Below are positions 1 through 6,787 of a DNA stretch of 51,389 nt, in pieces; within the stretch, counting starts at the first letter, position 1; every line of letters begins with the position of its first letter. The stretch comes from CAYRMN01 sp964425575. GTDB lineage: Bacteria > Patescibacteriota > Patescibacteriia > 2-12-FULL-60-25. The position numbers and the translations under genes are program-made. The notes under the pieces were generated by a model. That model ran no database searches and was not told where the DNA came from. It saw only the letters and a program-made list of their open reading frames with translations. The DNA lies in assembly GCA_964425575.1 (NCBI GenBank), contig CAYRMN010000003.1, forward strand, positions 1 through 51,389, read 5' to 3'.

Positions 1-209
1 AAGCTCAGATATGTCATGGGGTTCTGAACCTTCTCGATCAGAGCGTTGATTGCCTCTTCAATACCATGGATTTTTTGAATGGTTTCATCGACGATTTGAT
101 TCGATTTTCGAACCAATCGTGCAATCTCATACAATGTCCAACAAAGAAATACCGTCACCCAAGCAAGAGCAATTGCCCCTACCAGAAAAAAAAGATCGTA
201 TGGTTTCAT
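1..209 (-). CDS. Small membrane protein, 3' end cut off by the window edge
   Basis: The gene reads out of the left edge, so only the first 69 residues are visible. It starts MKPYDLFFLVGAIALAWV; residues 5-28 form one hydrophobic helix, followed by a polar, probably helical stretch rich in I, E, N and Q (about 35-65), as in small one-TM coiled-coil proteins. I do not recognise a family. The start is the ATG 18 nt after the pheT stop. There is no Shine-Dalgarno sequence, but an extended -10 (TGCTATACT) lies 6 nt before the ATG, so the gene probably has its own leaderless promoter although it follows pheT. The function is unknown. Confidence 0.6.
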   Translation of the reverse strand, partial: MKPYDLFFLVGAIALAWVTVFLCWTLYEIARLVRKSNQIVDETIQKIHGIEEAINALIEKVQNPMTYLS

Positions 210-215
210 AAAGGG

Positions 216-221
216 AGTATA
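216..221 (-). promoter_or_regulatory. -10 box TATACT of the partial membrane gene
   Basis: On the minus strand TGCTATACT (extended -10) ends 6 nt before the ATG at 209. A transcript started about 7 nt downstream would begin at or near the start codon, which implies a leaderless mRNA. Confidence 0.55.
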
Positions 222-227
222 GCACGA

Positions 228-2636
228 TTACGCTGATCGAATCTCGGCTTCAAATGCCTCCTTTAATCTCAGTGTAATTTTTTCCATCATCGCATCTACT
301 TCTTTTGATTCTAGCGTCCGATCAGGCGCTGAGAATTCAAGATGCATCGCTAACGACTTCTTGCCATGCGGCAAATTTTTACCCGTATACGTATCAAACC
401 ATTCAACCGCCTGGATACAGGCATCGACTCGTTTTATTTCGCGGGCAATTTCATGATATTCCGAGCGGACATCAACAATCACCGCCAAGTCACGTTTCGC
501 ACTTGGGAATGAAGAAGCGGGCGTATAATGCTTGCTCATGCGTGCCAGCGGAAATACCTTTTCCAGCGGCATATCAATCATGGCCACATGTTCCAATTTA
601 AAGCTATCGGCAATCTTGGGTGAAATCTCCCCAACAGTCGCCACCAATTCACCATTCACGAACGCCTGCACTGTTCTACCAGGATGCCAAAATGAATCAT
701 TTGATAACCGTTTCCAACTCGCTTCTTGAATACCAATTTGAGATAAAAGATGCTCAACAAATCCCTTTGCTGTTTTCCAGCTGTCCTTCATCCCCAAAAA
801 TAACGCACCAAATTCAAGCTGCTCATCCGGCAAATTCTTCCAGCCTTCCATCATTGGATAATAGACATTTGCTACTTCAAATAAATGCTGCTGAGATACT
901 TTCTCGCGATTCTCTGAGGCGATTTGGAGTAACGACGGAAGAAGTGTCGTGCGCATCACCTCCAAGTCTGCAGACAAGGGGTTCTGCACATGAAGCATGG
1001 AGGTCGCATCATAGCCAGCTTTGGCCAACAATTCTTTGGAAACAAATGAGTACGAATAGGTTTCAATCAAACCAGCACCTTTCGCAATATCTTTGACACG
1101 ATCTTCCCATACAAGTTCTGGATCTATCGGCCGAGATGCTAAGCCAATAGGAACCACAGGCGGGATATTTGCATAGCCATACACACGAGCTATTTCTTCA
1201 ACCAAATCACGCGCCAACTCAATATCATGATCACGCCACCATGGAACTGTAGCCTTGATCGTTTTTCCACTGAGAGAGGCTGTGAAACCGAGACGCTTTA
1301 GCACTTGAACCATTTCTCGAGGTGGCAGAGAAACACCAATCAAAGCATTCACCTCATCGGTCGTGATCTTAAATACCTCTGCCTTGTAACGCTCTGCTCG
1401 GACATCTGTGATGGCACTCACGACCTGCCCTCCCGCGACATCAAGAACAAGCTCAATCGCACGGGCTAAGGCATCAGGCAGCGCTTCCGTTGATAAACCT
1501 TTTTCATACCGCAATTGTGCATCAGTTTGAATGTTAAGCGCACGAGCCGTTCGACGGATAGAAACAGAATCAAACGTTGCTGCTTCAAGAATAATGGAAG
1601 TCGAATCTGATGCAATACTGCTCTCTTCTCCACCCATAATGCCTGCAATGGCTACAGGCTTTACTGCATCGGCAATCACGAGCATTGATTCTTCAAGTGT
1701 ATAGTCTTTTCCATCCAACGCTTTGATCGTTTCACCAGCGCGAGCCGTTCGAACGTCAATTCCTTTTTGTATTTTCGTCGCATCAAAGGCATGCAACGGC
1801 TGTGCCAATTCAAGCAACACAAAATTCGTAATATCTACGATATTATTGATTGAATTGAAACCGGCGGATAACAAGCGTCGCTTCAACCACCATGGCGACG
1901 GCCCAATCTTCACCCCATCAATCCGAACCGCCATGTATCGCGGACACAGTTTCTTTGATTTTACCTGTACGGATATGGAAGACCCCTTCTTCGCCTTGCC
2001 AGATTTTGGAAGCTTTGCCGCTTTCCACACGAATGGTCGATTGAGAATTGCAGCTGCTTCGCGCGCCATCCCAACCATACCCATGGCGTCCACGCGGTTC
2101 GACGTCACCTCAACATCCATCACAACATTGTCAGATAATCCCAACAGATGACCAACCTCAATACCTGGGCGCATGGCATGCGCTCCTACGTCTTTCAAAT
2201 CCAAAATCTCGCGCTCCGCGTGCGGAAACGCATCAAACAACCCAATCTCGCTCGCCGCACAAATCATCCCAAAACTCTTTTCGCCTCGAATTTCCGTCTC
2301 AGCCAGGACAACAGGCTCCCCTTCTCCATGCCAGCGTACTCGCGCGCCAGGCAGACCAACGGCAACCCATTGATCAACTGAAAGGTTCGATCCTCCACAC
2401 ACAATCTGAACGACCTTCTTTCCGATATCAACCTTGGTAATACGCAACTTATCCGCGTTTGGATGAGGCAAAACTTCTTGAATCCGCCCGACGACAACAT
2501 TCGCTAATAATTCACCCTGTGGAATAATTTTTTCCACTCCCGGCCCAGACAACGAAATCCGTTTCGCAAATTCATCAGGCGTTTCTTTCAACGTGACATA
2601 TTGTTTGAGCCAATCGTAGGAGATGAGAGAGTTCAT
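228..2636 (-). CDS. pheT: Phenylalanine-tRNA ligase beta subunit
   Basis: This is the beta chain of the (alpha-beta)2 cytoplasmic enzyme that charges tRNA-Phe. At 802 aa it has the usual full bacterial length. Visible domains in order are an EMAP/tRNA-binding OB domain near residues 40-150 (VVGRIQEVLPHPNADKLRI), the B3/B4 editing region with the DVEVTSNRVDAMGMVG and NIVDITNFVLLELAQPLHA motifs, the B5 domain, the catalytic-like core, and a C-terminal ferredoxin-like anticodon-binding domain (YTPASSFPSAKRDLAVIVD). Its ATG overlaps the stop of the upstream 95-aa membrane gene by ATGA, so translation is probably coupled. pheS lies two small genes upstream. The identity is secure. Confidence 0.97.
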   Translation of the reverse strand: MNSLISYDWLKQYVTLKETPDEFAKRISLSGPGVEKIIPQGELLANVVVGRIQEVLPHPNADKLRITKVDIGKKVVQIVCGGSNLSVDQWVAVGLPGARVRWHGEGEPVVLAETEIRGEKSFGMICAASEIGLFDAFPHAEREILDLKDVGAHAMRPGIEVGHLLGLSDNVVMDVEVTSNRVDAMGMVGMAREAAAILNRPFVWKAAKLPKSGKAKKGSSISVQVKSKKLCPRYMAVRIDGVKIGPSPWWLKRRLLSAGFNSINNIVDITNFVLLELAQPLHAFDATKIQKGIDVRTARAGETIKALDGKDYTLEESMLVIADAVKPVAIAGIMGGEESSIASDSTSIILEAATFDSVSIRRTARALNIQTDAQLRYEKGLSTEALPDALARAIELVLDVAGGQVVSAITDVRAERYKAEVFKITTDEVNALIGVSLPPREMVQVLKRLGFTASLSGKTIKATVPWWRDHDIELARDLVEEIARVYGYANIPPVVPIGLASRPIDPELVWEDRVKDIAKGAGLIETYSYSFVSKELLAKAGYDATSMLHVQNPLSADLEVMRTTLLPSLLQIASENREKVSQQHLFEVANVYYPMMEGWKNLPDEQLEFGALFLGMKDSWKTAKGFVEHLLSQIGIQEASWKRLSNDSFWHPGRTVQAFVNGELVATVGEISPKIADSFKLEHVAMIDMPLEKVFPLARMSKHYTPASSFPSAKRDLAVIVDVRSEYHEIAREIKRVDACIQAVEWFDTYTGKNLPHGKKSLAMHLEFSAPDRTLESKEVDAMMEKITLRLKEAFEAEIRSA

Positions 2637-2920
2637 AACTTTGTATTATTTTGCGGTTCGCTAGGCTGTTTTGGTCTGCTCGTCAAAAGAATAATACCTG
2701 TTAACAAACCAGCAGGAATTCCAATGAGTAGGGTTAAAAATGCAAAAAAACCAATAGAAACATTCATGATTTTCATGGCTGTATCCGATTGAGTCGCGCC
2801 GTATGGTCCTACTTGGCTATTAATAATAAAAGAAAAAATCGTTGTACAAACAATCAGAAAAAAGAACAAAGCAATTGGCGCTACAATACATCCAATCCCA
2901 ATGGTTCGTTTTGAAGCCAT
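2633..2920 (-). CDS. Small two-TM membrane protein, paralog A, between pheS and pheT
   Basis: This 95-aa protein has two hydrophobic segments (about residues 8-34 and 50-78) and a polar tail ending in TSRPKQPSEPQNNTKL. It is clearly related to the next gene upstream: both begin MASK(R/K)TIGI.CI(V/I)APIAL and share the pattern (A/V)TIMN(V).(I/L)GF, a Gly-rich second helix and the motif (I)ILLTSRPK. The family is unknown to me. It overlaps the pheT start by four bases and starts 6 nt after its paralog, so it is co-translated inside the phe operon. No catalytic residues are apparent, and its role in the membrane is unknown. Confidence 0.8.
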   Translation of the reverse strand: MASKRTIGIGCIVAPIALFFFLIVCTTIFSFIINSQVGPYGATQSDTAMKIMNVSIGFFAFLTLLIGIPAGLLTGIILLTSRPKQPSEPQNNTKL

Positions 2921-2926
2921 ATCATT

Positions 2927-3193
2927 TTAAGATTTATTTTGCGCATCGTCCCCCGTCTTTGGTCTGCTTGTTAAGAATATAATGCCGACCACTAACCCAA
3001 CCGGGATACCAATGACAGATATCAATCCAAGAAAGCCCAATATCACATTCATAATCGTGGCAAACACACGTATTCCATTGCTCGTTCCTCCGCTCACAAC
3101 AAAAGAAAGAATTGCGAATGTAAACAACGTGAACACCATCAACGCAATCGGAGCAATGATGCAGCAAATACCAATCGTCTTTTTTGAAGCCAT
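2927..3193 (-). CDS. Small two-TM membrane protein, paralog B, between pheS and pheT
   Basis: This 88-aa protein is a tandem paralog of the neighbouring 95-aa protein and has the same architecture: a short basic start (MASKKTIGICC), a first hydrophobic segment near 8-33, a Gly/Asn-rich loop, a second segment near 45-73, then TSRPKTGDDAQNKS. It starts 4 nt after the pheS stop. The shared start motif and the shared LTSRPK end of the second helix argue for a recent local duplication. No family is recognised. The tight packing suggests expression with pheS and pheT, but nothing shows a functional link to aminoacylation. Confidence 0.8.
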   Translation of the reverse strand: MASKKTIGICCIIAPIALMVFTLFTFAILSFVVSGGTSNGIRVFATIMNVILGFLGLISVIGIPVGLVVGIIFLTSRPKTGDDAQNKS

Positions 3194-3197
3194 ATCG

Positions 3198-4256
3198 TTA
3201 AAATTGTTTCAAAAATGACAAATCGTTTTTATAGAACATACGAAGATCATCGATGTGCAACCCTTCCTTCATCATATACGTACGTTCAACTCCCCAACCA
3301 AACGCAAAACCAGAATATTTTTTCGGATCAATATTCGCGGCCTTCAAAACATTTGGATGGATCATGCCAGCGCCTCCAAGCTCATGCCATCCACGTTTGC
3401 ACGCTTTGCATTTTTGACGATCGGCACCTAATCCAGTCCCATGGCAAACACCACAAGAAATATCTACCTCGAATGAAGGTTCCGTAAAACGAAAATGAAA
3501 TGGACGTAGACGAGTTTTTCGATCAGGGCCAAAAAATGACTTTGCAAAATAATCTAATACGCCGCGAACATGAGCGATCGTCACGGTTTTATCAACATAT
3601 AACCCCTCAAACTGATGAAACATGGGCACATGCGTCGCGTCGCTCTGACGGCGGTAACACTTGGCAATATTGATGATGCGTGTCGGAAATTCATTCCGCT
3701 CTAGTTCACGCACTTGCGCATTCGAGGTATGAGGCGTCAGCACCATTTTCCCTTTCTTTGACGGAGGCGCAGCCATGAAGAATGTTTCCCATTCATCACG
3801 CGCTGGATGGTCTGGCGGCATGTTTAGCGCTTCAAAGGCGTACCAATCCCAATCAACTTCTGGATATCGAGTGCGCGTAAAACCGATTTTTTCAAAAATG
3901 GATGAAATCTCTCGGATTGCCTGCGTCACCAAATGCAAATGGCCTTCTGGAGGGCGAATACCTGGCTCTGTCACGTCTTCACGCTCTTGCTCGCCGAGCT
4001 GAGATAACATCGCATGATCAAACTCCTGACGCTTACGGGCGATCGCTGCGCTCGCCTCTTGTTTTATCTCATTGGCCAATGCACCAAGCTTAGGTCGCTC
4101 TGCTTCACTGACCTGCGCCAATCCTTTCAATACCGACGTAAGCTCGCCTTTGCGACCAAGATACTTAATCTCAATCTGCTCGAGTTCGACAGCGTCTTTA
4201 GCTCCTTTGACTGCCTGATCAATGTCTAATTGCAGCGCATGTAGTGTGTCTATCAT
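3198..4256 (-). CDS. pheS: Phenylalanine-tRNA ligase alpha subunit
   Basis: This 352-aa protein is the catalytic chain of PheRS. An N-terminal coiled coil (about 1-90) that binds tRNA precedes a class II synthetase core: motif 1 around FEKIGFTRTRYPEVDWDWYAF, motif 2 around NIAKCYRRQSDATHVPMFHQFEG, and motif 3 in GFAFGWGVER. The region before GGAGMIHPNVL holds four cysteines (CGVC and CKAC, about residues 267-287) that look like a small zinc ribbon; similar Cys insertions occur in some other bacterial PheS proteins. Motif 3 has GWGVER where GMG.ER is common. The operon runs pheS, two small membrane genes, pheT. There is no Shine-Dalgarno sequence; a TACAAT box lies 6 nt before the ATG. Confidence 0.97.
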   Translation of the reverse strand: MIDTLHALQLDIDQAVKGAKDAVELEQIEIKYLGRKGELTSVLKGLAQVSEAERPKLGALANEIKQEASAAIARKRQEFDHAMLSQLGEQEREDVTEPGIRPPEGHLHLVTQAIREISSIFEKIGFTRTRYPEVDWDWYAFEALNMPPDHPARDEWETFFMAAPPSKKGKMVLTPHTSNAQVRELERNEFPTRIINIAKCYRRQSDATHVPMFHQFEGLYVDKTVTIAHVRGVLDYFAKSFFGPDRKTRLRPFHFRFTEPSFEVDISCGVCHGTGLGADRQKCKACKRGWHELGGAGMIHPNVLKAANIDPKKYSGFAFGWGVERTYMMKEGLHIDDLRMFYKNDLSFLKQF

Positions 4257-4262
4257 AAATTC

Positions 4263-4268
4263 ATTGTA
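4263..4268 (-). promoter_or_regulatory. -10 box TACAAT of pheS
   Basis: TACAAT on the minus strand ends 6 nt before the pheS ATG. It is the first promoter-like signal upstream of the phe operon and would give a leaderless transcript. Confidence 0.5.
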
Positions 4269-4294
4269 ATCAATCTTACTATCTCATTTTCCCC

Positions 4295-4421
4295 CGGGGT
4301 TTGGGGGCGCCTGCCTGTTCGAGCGATCTAGCGCAGATCAGCTTCAGCTGATCCAGGCGTTGAGCGAGGTCAGCCGCCCCCAAAATCTTTTTTGGTACTT
4401 TTGCGATTTGGCAAAAAGTAC
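4295..4421. repeat. Composite palindromic repeat downstream of rseP
   Basis: The gap between pheS and rseP is filled with nested inverted repeats: an outer pair GGGGGCG/CGCCCCC (4303 to 4381), an inner perfect hairpin GATCAGCT-TC-AGCTGATC (4336-4353), and a second hairpin GTACTTTTGC/GCAAAAAGTAC (4395-4421). No T-run follows in either direction, so it is not a simple intrinsic terminator. It looks like a mobile palindromic unit or a structured 3' UTR. Confidence 0.6.
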
Positions 4422-4460
4422 ACCCCTGAGCGAATAGTCCACATCCTACCAGAAAACCGA

Positions 4461-5612
4461 CTACCGAACCAAGCCCCACACCCCATGAAGAATGGTGCCC
4501 CCATATTTCGACAAATCACGCGCGCTGATGACAGCCACAAGCAGTAACAGCAAGACAAACGCGACATTGTGGATGGTCGCTTCAAGCGTTCGACTCATCG
4601 GCTTACGGCGGAGTTTCTCGAGCGCTAAAAACAATACACGGCCACCATCCAACGCAGGAATCGGCAAAAAATTCACAACTGCTAAGTTGATTGATAGAAC
4701 AGCCGCAAATTGCAGGAGCGGAATAATTCCCTGCTGAGCGATTTGTCCAGTCATGACGGCAATTCCAACAGGTCCAGATAAATCCTGGGACAATGGACGA
4801 CGAGCAACCGCGTCACGAATAAGCTCACCAAACGTCAACACAATTGCTTTCGTATATCCAATCGTAGTAAGGACAGCAGCTCTCATTGCCTGAGGTGGTG
4901 AAAAAGAAACGCGACCAACATCTGAAATCCCAATTCCCAAGGCGACTTTATTTGCTTCTTTCAGAAAGGCTGGAGTAACCATCAATACCTTTTGCTCATG
5001 ATTGCGGAGAATCGTGATAGGAAATGCGTTTTCTCCCTTTTGCGCAATTAGGTTACGCGTCTCATCAGAATTTTGTGGCTGTTTTCCATCAATCAACACA
5101 ACTGCATCATCTGACTGTAATCCGGCTTGGTCTGCTGGAGAACCTGAAACAATCTGCGTAATTCTAATGGAATGGTCTTGAATACGCGCTCCAGCTGGCA
5201 GATCTTCAAGAGCTGTGGTCGTACCAATACTGAAGACCACCGCAAATAGAATCGTGGCTAACACCCAATTCATAAAGACCCCAGCCGCCAAAATAATCAC
5301 CCGCTGCCAGATAGGTTTATTATGAAACGAATCCGCTCCGCTCTCTTCTCCTGGCTGCTCCCCCTTAATCCGTACAAATCCTCCAAGTGGGAGCCAGTTG
5401 ATGGACCAAATGGTGTTGGTATATTTTTTCTCATCTTTTCTGCCAACTCGTATCCAGCGTCCCGCCTCTTTAACAAATCCAATCAGGCGTGGCGGAAACC
5501 CATACCCAAACTCATCTGCTTTCACACCAAATATTCGTGCTGCAACATAATGCCCGGCCTCGTGGATTAAGACCAATACGGATAACACTAACAAAAAATA
5601 GATCAATGCCAT
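4461..5612 (-). CDS. rseP: RseP-type site-2 intramembrane metalloprotease
   Basis: This M50-family zinc protease cuts transmembrane proteins inside the membrane. The 383-aa protein has HEAGH at residues 17-21 in the first helix, which supplies two zinc ligands and the catalytic Glu. It then has a GFPP motif, a loop and second TM helix (about 105-130), one PDZ domain (about 145-215; IVSGSPADQAGL), and C-terminal helices with LPIPALDGGR, whose Asp is the third zinc ligand. One PDZ rather than the two of E. coli RseP is common outside Proteobacteria. No anti-sigma factor gene is visible nearby, so the substrate is unknown. It is a single gene before the palindromic region. Confidence 0.93.
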   Translation of the reverse strand: MALIYFLLVLSVLVLIHEAGHYVAARIFGVKADEFGYGFPPRLIGFVKEAGRWIRVGRKDEKKYTNTIWSINWLPLGGFVRIKGEQPGEESGADSFHNKPIWQRVIILAAGVFMNWVLATILFAVVFSIGTTTALEDLPAGARIQDHSIRITQIVSGSPADQAGLQSDDAVVLIDGKQPQNSDETRNLIAQKGENAFPITILRNHEQKVLMVTPAFLKEANKVALGIGISDVGRVSFSPPQAMRAAVLTTIGYTKAIVLTFGELIRDAVARRPLSQDLSGPVGIAVMTGQIAQQGIIPLLQFAAVLSINLAVVNFLPIPALDGGRVLFLALEKLRRKPMSRTLEATIHNVAFVLLLLLVAVISARDLSKYGGTILHGVWGLVR

Positions 5613-5628
5613 GTCTGACAGTGTGGCA

Positions 5629-5730
5629 TTATTTCAGATGGGAGGCAATCGTCTTGGATTTACAATGTAGAGGCGTATGCTTGCCATCGCCCTTGCAAGG
5701 ATCAATTCTTCCAATTTGATCTGTTTTCAT
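5629..5730 (-). CDS. Possible 33-aa peptide upstream of rseP
   Basis: A short reading frame (ATG to TAA) ends 16 nt before the rseP start. It encodes a polar peptide with Cys and His residues (DPCKGDGKHTPLHCKSK) that could bind metal. No ribosome binding site is seen. Much of the frame lies inside nested inverted repeats (TAGAGGCG at 5668-5675 pairs with CGCCTCTA at 5751-5758; GATCAA/TTGATC within), so the Cys/His pattern may be a by-product of an RNA or DNA structure. It is an alternative to a structured leader of rseP, and neither reading is proven. Confidence 0.2.
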   Translation of the reverse strand: MKTDQIGRIDPCKGDGKHTPLHCKSKTIASHLK

Positions 5731-5758
5731 ATGGGATGAACACAAGGTTGCGCCTCTA
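5668..5758. other. Nested inverted repeat in the rseP upstream region
   Basis: TAGAGGCG and CGCCTCTA pair over about 75 nt and enclose a second hairpin (GATCAA...TTGATC, about 5699-5721). It lies upstream of rseP on the minus strand and could be a structured 5' leader or a repeat remnant. The rest of 5613-5889 holds only short palindromes (GCTAAG/CTTAGC and ACTCCT/AGGAGT near 5835-5873). Confidence 0.35.
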
Positions 5759-5889
5759 GGCCTAAAAAAGAAAAAGACTGGGATGTGGAGGATTGAACCA
5801 TTGCGCTACACTTGACAGAAATGGCTAAACTCTGCTAAGAGCTTAGCACTCCTAGGTCAACCCCCAGGAGTACGAAAGGCGGCTTCATC

Positions 5890-6705
5890 GTGTATACTCG
5901 AGGTTCATTCCAATTCACGGGCGCGCTGGCAATGGTGATGGCGCTGGGATGGTTCGCTTCGATGCCGGGCTGTGGAGGCGTAGAGACTCCCTGCGACGAG
6001 GGCCAGGATCGATGCGGCGAAGTCTGCGTCGATCTCCAGACCGACCCCAAGAACTGCGGCACCTGCGGCAACGCATGTTCGGACGGGGAGATCTGCGAGA
6101 GCGGCGCGTGCACCTGCCCTGCAGGCACCGTGAAGTGCCAAGGGGAGTGCGTGGATCCGATCAAGGACATCAACAACTGCGACTGCGGGGACGGGAACGG
6201 GACCAACAATCCGGCGGTCGCCTGTTTCCATGGCAACTGGCTGCAGTGTCCGGATACCTCGCCAACCTTCAACTTCTTCTGCTACTACGGGTCGGGGGTG
6301 GGAAACGAATACCCGGACGCCTACCTCGGTGTGGCGGGACGGATCAACGGCGGCCCCCAGATGGACCCGCTCATGCTCCTGGCCGGGACCCCGGACCAAT
6401 ACCCGGCCGTCTGGAATGACCCGTTCAACATGACGGGCGACCGCGTGCTCTTCGGCCTGAACGGCCTTCCGTCCGGGGCCACGCTCCAGCTCCTGCCCGG
6501 CGTCCACAACAGCCCGCAGTCCAAGACCATGGTCTTCCTGTGCGACCCGAAGGGCTGCAAGGGCAACGCTCTGCATTTCGGCTCTCAGGGAAAGGCGGAC
6601 GGAGGCATGTGGCAGGGTGAGGCGTTCGGGACTGTGAGCCTGACCCCCGATCCTGAGACGGGCCGGCTGGCCATCACCTTCACGACCCCCAAGACGAAGC
6701 CCTAA
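5890..6705 (+). CDS. Cys-rich Stig1-like lipoprotein, GC-rich and probably foreign
   Basis: A 271-aa exported lipoprotein is predicted. A hydrophobic signal ends in a lipobox-like SMPGC (Cys about 28), followed by a compact Cys-rich region (about 35-100) of the form CGEVCVDLQTDPKNCGTCG, then CSDGEICESGACTCPAGTVKC and a shorter partial unit. This is the Stig1-like pattern common in Myxococcota and other Deltaproteobacteria lipoproteins. The remaining 170 residues have no recognised domain and include a few Cys. Base composition is far more GC-rich, with G/C-ending codons, than any neighbour. The GTG start has a weak AAAGG upstream, but TGTATACT overlaps it, so ATG at 5932 is an alternative. 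It may be a horizontal acquisition or a misassembled fragment. Confidence 0.75.
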   Translation: MYTRGSFQFTGALAMVMALGWFASMPGCGGVETPCDEGQDRCGEVCVDLQTDPKNCGTCGNACSDGEICESGACTCPAGTVKCQGECVDPIKDINNCDCGDGNGTNNPAVACFHGNWLQCPDTSPTFNFFCYYGSGVGNEYPDAYLGVAGRINGGPQMDPLMLLAGTPDQYPAVWNDPFNMTGDRVLFGLNGLPSGATLQLLPGVHNSPQSKTMVFLCDPKGCKGNALHFGSQGKADGGMWQGEAFGTVSLTPDPETGRLAITFTTPKTKP

Positions 6706-6724
6706 TTCAGGGCCCATCCGCAAC

Positions 6725-6787
6725 AAAGAGTCCGTCACGATACGTGGCGCTTCGCTCTCTGTCGTGACGGACGGGCTCTTGTTTCTT
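6725..6787. terminator. Intrinsic terminator between converging genes
   Basis: The arms TCCGTCACGA (6731-6740) and TCGTGACGGA (6762-6771) form a 10-bp stem, extended by AAGAG/CTCTT and followed by TTGTTTCTT on the plus strand. It separates the GC-rich lipoprotein gene from the converging phosphohexomutase gene. Confidence 0.7.

Noticed and set aside
4279..4479. A 66-codon frame with a hydrophobic start overlapping the rseP end
   Set aside because: It is GTG-started, lies almost wholly inside nested palindromes, and its sequence is explained by the repeat.
5783..5815. A stretch resembling part of a tRNA read backwards (GGATTGAACC, GCGCTACA)
   Set aside because: No complete cloverleaf can be formed; arms are missing or too short.
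5905..6738. Long antisense and alternate frames across the GC-rich lipoprotein gene
   Set aside because: High GC content suppresses stop codons in all frames; only the plus-strand frame has a signal peptide, Cys pattern and terminator.
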